A stretch of DNA of 64,000 nt from Alphaproteobacteria bacterium MedPE-SWcel (lineage in GTDB: Bacteria > Pseudomonadota > Alphaproteobacteria > Rhodobacterales > Rhodobacteraceae): positions 203,907 through 267,906 of the forward strand of contig MPDC01000003.1 of assembly GCA_001874255.1 (NCBI GenBank). Reading direction: 5' to 3'. The position numbers were made by a program, and so were the translations under genes. Below the pieces are notes generated by a model, which was given only the letters and a program-made list of their open reading frames with translations, was not told the DNA's origin and ran no database searches. This document shows, piece after piece, positions 35,373-44,317 of the stretch (position 1 is the stretch's first letter; the number at the start of each line of letters is the position of its first letter).

Positions 35373-36062
35373 ATGCAGGAGCCCGCATTGATGCTGCAGG
35401 ACCTGCGCTTCACCTGGCCGGGGCGGGCATCGTTCGGACTGTCGGTGCCGGAGTTCTGGATCGGGCAGGGCCAGTCGGTCCTGTTGCTGGGCGAAAGCGG
35501 ATCGGGAAAATCGACCCTGCTGTCGCTGATCTGCGGGATCGTCACGGCCGACCGCGGCCGGGTGGAGGTCGGCGGCTGCGACCTCTCGACCCTGGGGGCC
35601 GGGGCGCGGGACCGCTTTCGGGCGGAACGGATCGGGGTGATCTTCCAGCAGTTCAACCTGCTGCCCTATGCCAGTGTTGCGGATAATATCCAGCTGCCGC
35701 TGCGGTTTGCGCCTGAACGCCGCAACCGGGCCGCGCCGGAGGAGGCGGCGGCGCTCTGCGCTGCGCTCGGCCTGCCCGAGGGGATCACCGGCACGACGGC
35801 CGGGCGCCTCTCTGTCGGTCAGCAACAGCGCGTTGCCGTCGCCCGCGCCCTGATCGGCCAGCCGCCCCTGATCGTCGCGGACGAGCCGACCTCTGCGCTG
35901 GATGCGGCGGCGCAGGACAGTTTTCTTGGCCTCCTCTTCGACCAGATCGCGGCGACGGGGGCCTCGCTTTTGATGGTCAGCCATGACGAACGGCTGGGCG
36001 CGCGATTTGACCGGGTGCTGCGGCTTGCGGATATCGCATCGACCGAGAGGGCTGTGGCATGA
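35373..36062 (+). CDS. ABC transporter ATPase, MacB/LolD type (zinc-linked)
   Basis: A 229-residue ATPase with Walker [11 protein letters not shown]-loop VIFQQFNLLPYASV, an atypical signature LSVGQQQRVAVARAL (V instead of G at position 3, as in some MacB/LolD proteins), Walker B LIVADEPTSALD and SHDER switch region. It begins 2 bases after the ZrgA-like stop; a GTG at 35367 overlapping that stop is an alternative start. It pairs with the FtsX-type permease downstream (ATGA overlap). Corresponds to the ZrgC role in Vibrio by order and type. Confidence 0.85.
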   Translation: MQEPALMLQDLRFTWPGRASFGLSVPEFWIGQGQSVLLLGESGSGKSTLLSLICGIVTADRGRVEVGGCDLSTLGAGARDRFRAERIGVIFQQFNLLPYASVADNIQLPLRFAPERRNRAAPEEAAALCAALGLPEGITGTTAGRLSVGQQQRVAVARALIGQPPLIVADEPTSALDAAAQDSFLGLLFDQIAATGASLLMVSHDERLGARFDRVLRLADIASTERAVA

Positions 36063-37309
36063 TCCTGCGTCTCGCCCTCGGTTCGCTTCTGGCGCGGGCG
36101 CTGACGGTCGGAATGACGATCCTCGCCATCGCCCTGTCCGTTGCCCTTTTCCTGAGCGTTGAAAAGATACGCACCGGTGCGCGGGCCAGCTTTGCCGATA
36201 CGATTTCGGGCACCGATCTGATCCTGGGGGCGCGGTCCGGCTCGGTTCAGCTGCTGCTCTACTCCGTATTCCGGATCGGCAATGCGACAAACAACGTGAC
36301 CTGGCAAAGCTATCAGGACATCGCCAGCCGCAAGGAAGTCGACTGGATCGTGCCGATCTCGCTCGGGGACAGCCATCGGCAGTTCCGGGTGATGGGGACA
36401 ACGCAGGCCTTCTTTGAACATTACAGATACCGGGGCGGGCGCCCGCTGGAGATCGGGCAGGGGCACGGGCTGAAGGATCTCTACGATGCGGTGATCGGCG
36501 CCGAGGTCGCGGCCACGCTCGGCTACGCGGTCGGCGACCCGATTGTCGTGTCGCACGGCCTTGCCTCCTTCAGCGAACATGACGACCAGCCCTTCCGGGT
36601 CGCCGGGATCATCGGCCGCACCGGCACGCCGGTGGACCGCACGGTGATCGTCAGCCTCGCGGCGATCGAGGCGGTGCATGTCGACTGGCGCTCGGGTGCG
36701 CAGATTCCGGGCCAGGCAACCCCGGTCGACCGTATCCGGCAGATGGATCTGACACCGACGGCGATCACAGCCGCGCTGGTCGGGGTGAAGTCCCGGCTTC
36801 AGATCTTTGGCCTGCAGCGCTGGATCAATGAATACCCCGAGGAGCCGCTGCTGGCGATCCTGCCCGGCGTCGCCCTGCAGGAACTCTGGCAGATCGTCGG
36901 CGTGGCCGAATCCGCGCTGGTCGCGGTGTCCGCCATGGTCGTGGTGACTGCGCTGCTGGGTCTGATGGCGATGATCTTCTCCTCGCTGAACGAACGCCGC
37001 CGGGAAATGGCGATCTGGCGGGCCATGGGCGCGCGCCCCGCGACAATCCTCGGCCTGCTGGTGCTGGAGGCTGCGCTGATGGCGGCCATCGGGGCGGTGC
37101 TGGGGCTGGCATTGCTCTATGCCGGGCTGGTGATCGCGCGGCCGCTGGTTGACAGTGCGTTCGGTCTCTGGCTGCCGATCGGGCTGCCCACCGCGCGCGA
37201 GCTGTCCGTGCTGGCAGCCGTGATCGGCGCAGCGGCGATTTCGAGCCTTCTGCCCGCGCTCAGGGCCTACCGCCTGTCGCTTGCGGATGGCATGATGGTG
37301 CGGATCTGA
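36059..37309 (+). CDS. FtsX/MacB-type permease (zinc-linked)
   Basis: A 416-residue permease: an N-terminal membrane span (ALTVGMTILAIALSVALFLSV), a large periplasmic domain (about residues 40-270) and three C-terminal spans (SALVAVSAMVVVTALLGLMAMIF, LEAALMAAIGAVLGLALLYAGLVI, LSVLAAVIGAAAISSLLPALRAY). NERRREMAIWRAMGARP is the family cytoplasmic coupling motif. Such proteins act mechanically on periplasmic partners rather than as channels. Together with the zinc-binding protein and ATPase it forms a three-gene ZrgABC-like unit. Confidence 0.85.
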   Translation: MILRLALGSLLARALTVGMTILAIALSVALFLSVEKIRTGARASFADTISGTDLILGARSGSVQLLLYSVFRIGNATNNVTWQSYQDIASRKEVDWIVPISLGDSHRQFRVMGTTQAFFEHYRYRGGRPLEIGQGHGLKDLYDAVIGAEVAATLGYAVGDPIVVSHGLASFSEHDDQPFRVAGIIGRTGTPVDRTVIVSLAAIEAVHVDWRSGAQIPGQATPVDRIRQMDLTPTAITAALVGVKSRLQIFGLQRWINEYPEEPLLAILPGVALQELWQIVGVAESALVAVSAMVVVTALLGLMAMIFSSLNERRREMAIWRAMGARPATILGLLVLEAALMAAIGAVLGLALLYAGLVIARPLVDSAFGLWLPIGLPTARELSVLAAVIGAAAISSLLPALRAYRLSLADGMMVRI

Positions 37310-37331
37310 CAGCTGCAATAGGGCACTGGAC

Positions 37332-37349
37332 CCGCGCGGTTCCGCGCGG
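37332..37349. terminator. Perfect GC palindrome after the zinc operon
   Basis: CCGCGCGG-TT-CCGCGCGG, 22 bases after the permease stop. There is no T-tract, so a terminator role is only possible. Confidence 0.35.
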
Positions 37350-37441
37350 CAAATACGCGTCCGAGGGGTGGTTGTCCTCGGCAGAAACTGTCACGGGTGC
37401 CGCGCAAACGGTGGCGTAACTTGCGTGGTCTGATCTACCTC

Positions 37442-37540
37442 ATTGCCATGCGCGCGGCACAGACCGGCGGCCGGCAGACCGCCCGCCATATGCCGCAGCA
37501 CGCCCATGATCCGGGCTTTTGTGTAGCGTGTCGTCTTCAT
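37442..37540 (-). pseudogene. IS3-family OrfA fragment
   Basis: The minus strand reads MKTTRYTKARIMGVLRHMAG and on to AAGLCRAHGN, the first third of an IS3-type OrfA (pattern RYTEAQIMGVLRxxEGGVPxxELCREHG), then departs from the family. GGAGGAG upstream of the start codon survives. No orfB or terminal repeat is seen. Besides this fragment and the palindrome at 37332, the interval 37310-37710 shows nothing. Confidence 0.6.
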
Positions 37541-37710
37541 CGAAATCTCCTCCGTCAAAGCTCCAAGGCGGACAGAGGCAAGCCCGCCATTCAGATTCCG
37601 GATGAAAGCGTACAAAGTGCATTGCGCCCTGATATCCATAGTCTTTTCGATCCGCGATGGTGCATCAAAGGCTACGGTTGGGGGGAGGGCGCCGGTCACG
37701 GGCCCCACCT

Positions 37711-39090
37711 CTATGGTCGGCGGTCCGGCACCTTGGCGCGGCCAGACAGGTACCCAAGGGTGAGCGCAGAGAGCAATCCGTTGCCGGACAGGTAGCCGCT
37801 GTCGCCCGTCCCGGAGACGCCACACGCCGCGCCGCCGACGGCGAACAGGTTGGCGAAAACCGTCCCGTCGCTGCGCTGCACCGCGCCGGTCGCGTCGGTG
37901 ACAAGCCCCCCTTGGGTGTGGAACAATGCGCCCGTCACACGCACTGCGCAGAAGGGCGGCTCCAGTTGAACGCCTTGCGGCCAGGCCCGGCCAAAGTCAT
38001 CAACTCCGGTCCGGAGCTCCGCGACGGTCTGCTGCAAAGAGCCGGCGGGCACGCCGATCTCCTGTTCGAGCGCGCTCAGGCTGTGGGCGCTGCGGATGGC
38101 GCCCTGGCTTTCGGCCTGGCGGAAGTCCTCGAACTGGCGGGCGATATCCGCGATCCGAGCATCGAAGATCGTGAAAGCCTCGCCTCCGGGCTGCGAGAGG
38201 ATGACGCGCGCCGCCTCCGAATAGCCCTGCGCTTCGTTCCAGAACCGGCGGCCGTGTCGGTTGACCTGAAACCCGCCCTCGGTAACGGTAGCCCAGGTAA
38301 TCAGGATGCCATGGGGATGCGCGACGTTGCCGTGGCCCTGATAGGCGCCGAGGTGGCGGGTTGCGGCGCCCAGAGCTTCGCCCCATTGGACGGCCTCGCC
38401 CCTGTTTCCATCGTGTCCGAACCAGACCGCTTGATCGATCTCGGGCATATGCCGGGAGACCATTGCGCGGTTGCCGCCAAACCCGTTGCAGGCCAGGATG
38501 AGTTTCTCGCAGCCCACCGTCTGTACCGCGCCGTCCGGCCCGCGGACAGCCACACCGGTGATGTGTCCGGCCTCGTGAAATAGCGTTTCGGCGCGTAAAC
38601 CACACATGAGATCAATGTCTTGCGCTTCTGCGGTGGCGCGCAGACGGTCAATCAGCTCGGCACCGGAGCGCGTCGGAAGCCCATGCATCCGCCGGGCCGA
38701 ATGGCCGGGATAGTCGAAGTTGTCCACCACTGAAAACGGCAGGCCAAAGCGGTCGGTCAGCCAGTCGATGGTCGGAGCGGCTTGCATTGTCAAAGCCTCG
38801 ACAAAGGCGGGGTCGTTTTCGTGATGCGCTTTGGTCTGGATGTCGTTGGCAAAGGCGGCGGGACTGTCGGCGATGCCCGCGGCCCGCTGAAGTTTGGTGC
38901 CAGCGGCAGGGATCAGGCCCGCGGACAGCGCGGTAGAGCCCTGCGGCACGGCGTCGGCCTCAATCAGCAGGACGTTCTGGCCAGCCTCATGCGCGGCAAG
39001 GGCGGCGGTCAGCCCGCCGGCGCCGGCCCCGATGATCAGGGTTTCGATCTCGATGTCGAAGGCTGCGGGGGAGGGCGCGACATTAGCCAT
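37711..39090 (-). CDS. FAD-dependent oxidoreductase (fumarate reductase flavoprotein-like)
   Basis: A 459-residue flavoprotein: Rossmann motif ETLIIGAGAGGLTAALAAHEAG with LLIEADAVPQGSTALSAGLIPA, a capping domain, and the C-terminal nucleotide-binding segment NLFAVGGAACGVSGTGDSGYLSGNGLLSALTLG. It belongs to the FAD_binding_2 group (fumarate reductase, 3-ketosteroid dehydrogenase, tricarballylate dehydrogenase), which introduce or reduce a C=C bond next to a carbonyl. It overlaps the lyase gene by eight bases and is the last gene of the minus-strand operon. A role in making or removing the double bond of a substituted dicarboxylate is inferred. Confidence 0.85.
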   Translation of the reverse strand: MANVAPSPAAFDIEIETLIIGAGAGGLTAALAAHEAGQNVLLIEADAVPQGSTALSAGLIPAAGTKLQRAAGIADSPAAFANDIQTKAHHENDPAFVEALTMQAAPTIDWLTDRFGLPFSVVDNFDYPGHSARRMHGLPTRSGAELIDRLRATAEAQDIDLMCGLRAETLFHEAGHITGVAVRGPDGAVQTVGCEKLILACNGFGGNRAMVSRHMPEIDQAVWFGHDGNRGEAVQWGEALGAATRHLGAYQGHGNVAHPHGILITWATVTEGGFQVNRHGRRFWNEAQGYSEAARVILSQPGGEAFTIFDARIADIARQFEDFRQAESQGAIRSAHSLSALEQEIGVPAGSLQQTVAELRTGVDDFGRAWPQGVQLEPPFCAVRVTGALFHTQGGLVTDATGAVQRSDGTVFANLFAVGGAACGVSGTGDSGYLSGNGLLSALTLGYLSGRAKVPDRRP

Positions 39091-39949
39091 CGGGGTTTCC
39101 CCACTTTTGCCCGTCTTCCAGCATTTCCGGCGTGCCGATGACGCTGTTCAACCCGTCGAAATCAAACATGCGATCAGCAAATGGACGGTTGGAGCCGTGG
39201 GCATGCAGGGAGGCGTAGTAATCTTGCGCGGTTTTTGCCAACGCGCGCACGATGCCGCCGGGGAAGATCGCGATGGAGAACCCCATCGCCTGCAGGTCCC
39301 GGGCGCCGGAAATCGGGGTGGCGCCGCCTTCAACCATATTGGCAAGCAGCGGGATCCGGTGACCGAATGTGCGCCCCAGCATTTCCAGTTCCGCGCCGGA
39401 GCGCGGCGCCTCGATGAACAAGGCATCCGCACCTGCCGCGATGTAGCTTTCCGCGCGGGTCATGGCGGCATCAATCCCCTCCACCGCGATGGCATCGGTG
39501 CGCGCAATGATGAGTGTGTCCTCCGAGGCGCGCGCATCCGCCATGGCCGCGATCTTGCCTGCCATCTCGGCCCGCGGGATCAGGGATTTGTCCTTCAGAT
39601 GGCCGCAGCGTTTGGGATAGGTCTGGTCTTCGACCTGCAGGGCGGATGCGCCGGCGCGTTCATAGGCGCGCATGGTGCGTTGGGCATTCAGCGCGTTGCC
39701 AAAGCCGGTGTCTGCATCGATAATCACCGGCACATCGACGCGGTCCGCGATCAGCGCCATCGTGTCGGCCATCTCGGAGGCCGTGGTCAGACCGATGTCA
39801 GGCCGCCCGAGCCGGGTATAGGCGACGGCCGCGCCTGACAGGTAAAGGGCCTCGAACCCGGCGGCTTGGGCCAGGGCGGCTGTGATCCCGTCATAGACCC
39901 CCGGTGCGACGAGGATCTGCGATTGCGACAGACGAAGACGCAGGCTCAT
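39083..39949 (-). CDS. Isocitrate lyase/PEP mutase family lyase (methylisocitrate- or dimethylmalate-lyase-like)
   Basis: A 288-residue TIM-barrel lyase: LVAPGVYDGITAALAQAAGFEALYLSGAA, VIIDADTGFGNALN (Mg site), QVEDQTYPKRCGHLKDK with the catalytic cysteine in KRCGH, IIARTDAIAVEG and FIEAPRS. The family splits 2-methylisocitrate, 2,3-dimethylmalate or oxaloacetate, or carries out P-C chemistry. KRCGH with Cys favours C-C lyases over PEP mutase. Its operon partners across the divergent promoter are LeuC/LeuD-like dehydratase subunits; the pairing of such a dehydratase with such a lyase is known for dimethylmalate breakdown in anaerobic nicotinate degradation. It overlaps the upstream gene by four bases. 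Confidence 0.85.
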   Translation of the reverse strand: MSLRLRLSQSQILVAPGVYDGITAALAQAAGFEALYLSGAAVAYTRLGRPDIGLTTASEMADTMALIADRVDVPVIIDADTGFGNALNAQRTMRAYERAGASALQVEDQTYPKRCGHLKDKSLIPRAEMAGKIAAMADARASEDTLIIARTDAIAVEGIDAAMTRAESYIAAGADALFIEAPRSGAELEMLGRTFGHRIPLLANMVEGGATPISGARDLQAMGFSIAIFPGGIVRALAKTAQDYYASLHAHGSNRPFADRMFDFDGLNSVIGTPEMLEDGQKWGNPDG

Positions 39950-40560
39950 GTCGTGCCCTCCAGTTCCGCGATCATGTCAGCACAGCTCGCCTGCCGCCCC
40001 AGCGAGGACAGCGACAGCAGCGTCGCGTCATGGACGTCGGTCCTGAAGGCGGCACAGCCGTCCGTCAGAAGCACGGTGTCGATATTGCGCAAATGGGCAT
40101 CCCGCAATGTGGAGGCCACGCCGCCATTGGTGACGATGCCGCCCAGAATGAGTGTGTCGAGATCCAGAGCCCGCATGATATATTCCAGCCGGGTCTGGTA
40201 GAACGCCGAATAGGCGACTTTTTCGACGGTGTAATCCGCCGGGGCCAGGGGCTCGACGAGGCTGTGGCCAAAGGCGCCGGGGGCAAAGTCGCCCTTGCCG
40301 AGAAAGGGGCGCAGCGCCTTGAGGTGCGGCGCGATCAGCGGCTCGCCGCCGGGACCGGGAACCAGCGTGAACTGCGCCGAGATATAGGTGCCACCGCGCG
40401 CGCGCAGGGCATTGCGCAGGGGCGCAATGCGGTCCGGCAGCGCCGGAACGGTCTCGGCGCTTTGGCCCGCCCGCCCATAGGCCCCCTCGGGGTGCAGAAA
40501 GTCGTTTTGCAGATCAATGGTCAGGAGCGCGCATCGCGTCGGATCGAGTGTGTGTCCCAT
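39946..40560 (-). CDS. Isochorismatase-fold protein lacking the catalytic cysteine
   Basis: A 204-residue protein of the cysteine-hydrolase (isochorismatase/nicotinamidase) fold: LLTIDLQNDFLHPEGAYG with Asp16, a lysine at 114 (VEKVAYSAF), and the loop GGIVTNGGVASTLRDA. Where amidases have Cys (TNVCVEST pattern) this protein has Gly147. Without the nucleophile it should not work as a normal amidase; isochorismatases such as EntB also lack the cysteine and cleave vinyl ethers, so another hydrolytic or non-catalytic role is possible. It sits three bases after the hydantoinase A gene. Confidence 0.85.
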   Translation of the reverse strand: MGHTLDPTRCALLTIDLQNDFLHPEGAYGRAGQSAETVPALPDRIAPLRNALRARGGTYISAQFTLVPGPGGEPLIAPHLKALRPFLGKGDFAPGAFGHSLVEPLAPADYTVEKVAYSAFYQTRLEYIMRALDLDTLILGGIVTNGGVASTLRDAHLRNIDTVLLTDGCAAFRTDVHDATLLSLSSLGRQASCADMIAELEGTT

Positions 40561-40563
40561 GGC

Positions 40564-42624
40564 CTAGTCCCTCGTGATGATGGTGTTGCCAAAGCTGTCG
40601 ACCCGTCCGGTCAGGCCGGGATCGATCAGCACTGTGGTATCCGCTTGTTCCAGGATCGCCGGTCCATTGACAACCGCGCCCACGGGCAGGGCCAGCCGGT
40701 CATAGATCGTCGTGTCATACCAGCGGTCGCCGAAATGGACCTGACGTGCGCCCTTGGTCGCGGCTTCGACGCTGCCCCCCTGCGGAGCGAGTGTGGCCAG
40801 GTCGAATTTGGGTCGCCTGCCGATGACCGCACTGCGCAGGTTCATCACACGCATCACCCCGCCGGGCAAGGTCCGGCCATAGGCGGCGTGATAGGCGGCC
40901 TCGAAGGCCTGCGCGATCTGGTCCGCGGTCGGAGGTATGACCTTGCCGCCGGTGATCACCACATCCAGTGCCACCGGAACCGTATGCGTCTGGCCAAGAT
41001 AGGCCATATCCAGCTCGAACCGCGTGTCGCGGGCCTCAAACCGGGTGGCGGCACTGTCGAGCATGGCTGCACCCTGATCCGCATGCGCCTGCATGAACTG
41101 CCCGAGCGTGTCGCGGTCAACTGTGTCGACCGTCACATTGAGCGTCTGGACAAAATCATGGCGCATATCGGCGATCACACAGCCCATGGCAGAGGTGACA
41201 CCGGGATACCGTGGCACGATGGCGCTGCCCAATCCGACATCACCGAGCATCGCCCCGGTGTGCAGCGCGCCGCCGCCACCAAATGGCATGAAGGCAAAGC
41301 GTTTGGGGTCAAAGCCGCGCTCGATCGACACCAGCCGGATGGCCCCGGCCATACGGGCATTGGCGACTGTCAGGATGGCTTCGGCGGCTTCGGTGGTCGA
41401 CAGGCCAAGCGGCGTGCCGACATGTTCATCAATCGCCTTTGCCGCCGCGTCGACATCCAGACGGGTCAGTTTGCCGCCGATGGGATTGTCGGGATCGATC
41501 CGCCCCAGCACCACATTCGCATCCGTCACGGTGGGGCGGGTGTTGCCCTGCCCATAGGCAACGGGTCCCGGGGTCGATCCGGCGCTTTCCGGGCCAATGT
41601 TCAGCAGGCCCCCCTTGTCGACCCAGGCGATAGAGCCGCCCCCGGCGCCAATCGTCGTAATCTCGATCATCGGGGCGCGCACGGTCATGCCAAAATCGAC
41701 AGAGGTTTCCGGCGCCAGCATGCTTTGCCCGTCTGCAATCAGCGACACATCAAAAGAGGTGCCGCCCATATCGCCGGTGATCACATCGGGAAAACCCGCC
41801 TCGGTGGCGATATGGGCCGCAGCAATGACACCTGCCGCAGGGCCGGACAGGGCGGTGCGCACCGGCAGGCGGCAGGCCGTGGCCACATCCATCACGCCGC
41901 CATTTGACTGCACGATCAGGAATTCCGAGGCAAATCCGCCCCCGCGCAAAGCTGTATCCAGCCGGTCAAGATAGCCCGAGACTTCGGGTTGCAGATAGGC
42001 ATTGAGCGCGGTGGTGGAAAACCGTTCATACTCGCGGATTTCGGGCAGGATTTCGGAGGAGGCCGAGACATGCGCATTGGGCCAGAGGTCGCGCAGAACC
42101 TCTGCGGCGGCGGCCTCGTTTTGCGGGTTGGCGTAGCTGTTGGCGAAGAGGACAGCCACCGCCTGGCAGCCCGCGTCGATCAATTGCTGACCGGCAATGC
42201 GCACGGCCTCCAGATCCACCTTGGTGCGGATGGTGCCATCGGCCAGCGTGCGTTCCGGCACCTCAAGGCGCAATTCGCGCGGCACAACCGGGTCAAAATC
42301 ACCGCGCAGCCCCCAGGTGCGGGGTCGGTCGCGGCGGCGCATCTCCAGCACATCCCGCAGCCCTTCGGTCGTCACAACCCCGATGCGCGCGCCCTTGCGC
42401 TCCAGCAGCGCATTGGTTCCGGCGGTTGTGCCGTGAATGACGGCCTGTACGTCGCCCAACGTGCTGACCTGCTGGCCGATCCCGTCCAGAAAACCGCCGG
42501 ATTGGTCCGGCCGAGTGGTGGGAACCTTGGCAACCTGTGCGGTGCCGGTTGCCTCATCCACGACAAAAACATCCGTAAACGTGCCGCCTACATCGACGCC
42601 GATGACTTTGGATCTGTCCGTCAC
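40564..42624 (-). CDS. hyuA: Hydantoinase/oxoprolinase subunit A
   Basis: A 686-residue protein starting KVIGVDVGGTFTDVFVVDEATG, the ASKHA-type ATP phosphate loop of the HyuA family, then VIHGTTAGTNALLERKGARIGVVTTEGLRDVLEMRRR, LSGPAAGVIAAAHIA, TGDMGGTSFDVSLI and IGAGGGSIAWVDKGG. With subunit B it uses ATP to open cyclic amides (hydantoins, 5-oxoproline) or carboxylates ketones (acetophenone/acetone carboxylase relatives). Here it is coupled to hyuB by a four-base overlap. The substrate is unknown; the surrounding dicarboxylate genes suggest an imide or lactam of a branched C4-C6 diacid. Confidence 0.9.
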   Translation of the reverse strand: MTDRSKVIGVDVGGTFTDVFVVDEATGTAQVAKVPTTRPDQSGGFLDGIGQQVSTLGDVQAVIHGTTAGTNALLERKGARIGVVTTEGLRDVLEMRRRDRPRTWGLRGDFDPVVPRELRLEVPERTLADGTIRTKVDLEAVRIAGQQLIDAGCQAVAVLFANSYANPQNEAAAAEVLRDLWPNAHVSASSEILPEIREYERFSTTALNAYLQPEVSGYLDRLDTALRGGGFASEFLIVQSNGGVMDVATACRLPVRTALSGPAAGVIAAAHIATEAGFPDVITGDMGGTSFDVSLIADGQSMLAPETSVDFGMTVRAPMIEITTIGAGGGSIAWVDKGGLLNIGPESAGSTPGPVAYGQGNTRPTVTDANVVLGRIDPDNPIGGKLTRLDVDAAAKAIDEHVGTPLGLSTTEAAEAILTVANARMAGAIRLVSIERGFDPKRFAFMPFGGGGALHTGAMLGDVGLGSAIVPRYPGVTSAMGCVIADMRHDFVQTLNVTVDTVDRDTLGQFMQAHADQGAAMLDSAATRFEARDTRFELDMAYLGQTHTVPVALDVVITGGKVIPPTADQIAQAFEAAYHAAYGRTLPGGVMRVMNLRSAVIGRRPKFDLATLAPQGGSVEAATKGARQVHFGDRWYDTTIYDRLALPVGAVVNGPAILEQADTTVLIDPGLTGRVDSFGNTIITRD

Positions 42625-44315
42625 GCGCGGCTCTCCTTCCAGTTCGTTCCATATAGCCGCGTGGCTTCTGCTTCGCTCAGGAAGCCGCGCGCCACGTCTT
42701 GTGCCACTTTCGCGGGGGCGCGGTCCTGCGGCGCGCCATATCCGCCGCCGCCGGGGGTCTCCAGCTTGACCGATTGGCCCTTGGTCAACTGAATGCCGCG
42801 CATTTTCGATGCCAGAGGCGGCGTCGCCCAGCCCTCGCTGGTCTCATATGCAAATCGGTTGAGCGCCGCCGCGCCGCCGCCGTTCACGCCCTGCGGCGCA
42901 TAGCGGCCGCGTTCTCCGAACAGGAAGACTTCGGCGCCGTTGTCCTCCAGCACCTCGATTTCATAGATCGCCCCCAGGCCGCCGCGATGCGCCCCGGCGC
43001 CGGCGCTATCCGGGCGCAGAGCCCATTGTTTGAACATGACGGGATAGGCCGCTTCGAGGATTTCCAGCGGCGGGATCGTAGCGGTCGAGATCGGCGCATT
43101 GCCGTGGTTCAGCCCGTCGCTTTCCGGCGAGCCGCCGTGCCCGCCGCCGTAGAATGAAAACATCACCCAGGGACTGCCGTTGGCGCGTCGGCCGGCGATG
43201 GCCAGCGCATTGATGGTGCCATAGGCATTGGCGACAACACGATCCGGTGCGGCCTGTGATGCGGCGGAAAAGATCGCGTCGATCATCCGCATGATGGTTT
43301 CCGTATAGCCCCCGACCGGCGCGGGAAACGGCGCCGACAAGAGCGAGCCATCGGGAATGCGCACGTCGATCGGGCGCATCACCCCTGCATTGGCCGGAAC
43401 GTCCGGAAAGATATGCTTGATCGCGACATAGGCGGTGGCAACGGCGGTCGGCAGCGCGATATTCACCGGCCCCTGGCAACGCGGCGCCGTGCCGGTGAAA
43501 TCCAGCACCATCCGGTCGCCGCTGATTTCCAATGCCACCCGGATCGGCAGCGGCGTGTCGGTGATGCCATCGTTGTCGAGGAAATCCTCTGCCTCCCAAC
43601 GGCCATCGGGAAGGGCGGCCAGCTCGGCCCGCATCAGGGTTTCGGCCCGGTCCGACAGCGCCGACAGACCCGCCTGAACCGTGGAGCCGCCGTATTCGCC
43701 CAGCAATTCGCCCATGCGTTTGACCCCAAGGTCCAGCGCGCCAAGCTGGCCGTTCAGGTCCCCCTCTGCCGACTGCGGCAGCCGCGTGTTGCGCATCAGA
43801 ATGTCGATGATGTCCTGATTGATGGCGCCTTTGCGGGCGAGCCGCACGGGCGGCAGGATAAAGGCCTCCTGAAAGGCGTCCTTGGCCGCCGGGTTGTAAT
43901 TCCCCGGAGCGCCGCCCCCCAGATCGTGCCAGTGGCCGACGGAGGCCAGCCAGCAGAACAGCTCACCGTCATGATAATAGGGCCGGATCACCCGCATATC
44001 GTTGAGATGGGTGCCGCCCAGATGCGCATCATTGAAGATAAAGATATCGCCCTCTTCGACCGTATCGCCAAACTTGTCGATCACCGCCTTCACCGCAAAG
44101 GACATGACCCCCACAAAGATCGGCAGACCGGATTTCCCCTGCACCAGAGTGTCGCCGCTGGTGGCGTGATAGAGACCATGGCTGGCATCATGGGCTTCGG
44201 CGATGATCGGGTTGAAAGCCGAGCGGAACAGCGTCGCATCCATCTCGTCTGCGATCTGTTCCATCCGGCCGGCCAGCACCGCCAGCGTGATCGGATCGAT
44301 TTCGGGGGTGGGCAT
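42621..44315 (-). CDS. hyuB: Hydantoinase/oxoprolinase subunit B
   Basis: A 564-residue HyuB-family subunit: PITLAVLAGRMEQIADEMDATLFRSAFNPII, EGDIFIFNDAHLGGTHLNDM, GHWHDLGGGAPGNYNP, GAGAHRGGLGAIYEIEVLEDN and the glycine-rich C-terminal VKLETPGGGGYGAPQDR. The histidines and acids in FNDAHLGGTHLND and GHWHD are probable metal ligands. It starts two bases after the tautomerase-NTF2 gene and overlaps hyuA, so the three are translationally linked. Confidence 0.9.
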   Translation of the reverse strand: MPTPEIDPITLAVLAGRMEQIADEMDATLFRSAFNPIIAEAHDASHGLYHATSGDTLVQGKSGLPIFVGVMSFAVKAVIDKFGDTVEEGDIFIFNDAHLGGTHLNDMRVIRPYYHDGELFCWLASVGHWHDLGGGAPGNYNPAAKDAFQEAFILPPVRLARKGAINQDIIDILMRNTRLPQSAEGDLNGQLGALDLGVKRMGELLGEYGGSTVQAGLSALSDRAETLMRAELAALPDGRWEAEDFLDNDGITDTPLPIRVALEISGDRMVLDFTGTAPRCQGPVNIALPTAVATAYVAIKHIFPDVPANAGVMRPIDVRIPDGSLLSAPFPAPVGGYTETIMRMIDAIFSAASQAAPDRVVANAYGTINALAIAGRRANGSPWVMFSFYGGGHGGSPESDGLNHGNAPISTATIPPLEILEAAYPVMFKQWALRPDSAGAGAHRGGLGAIYEIEVLEDNGAEVFLFGERGRYAPQGVNGGGAAALNRFAYETSEGWATPPLASKMRGIQLTKGQSVKLETPGGGGYGAPQDRAPAKVAQDVARGFLSEAEATRLYGTNWKESRA

Positions 44316-44317
44316 GG

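Noticed and set aside
39946..40560. Nicotinamidase or maleamate amidase call
   Set aside because: The catalytic cysteine is replaced by glycine, so a normal amidase activity is not supported.
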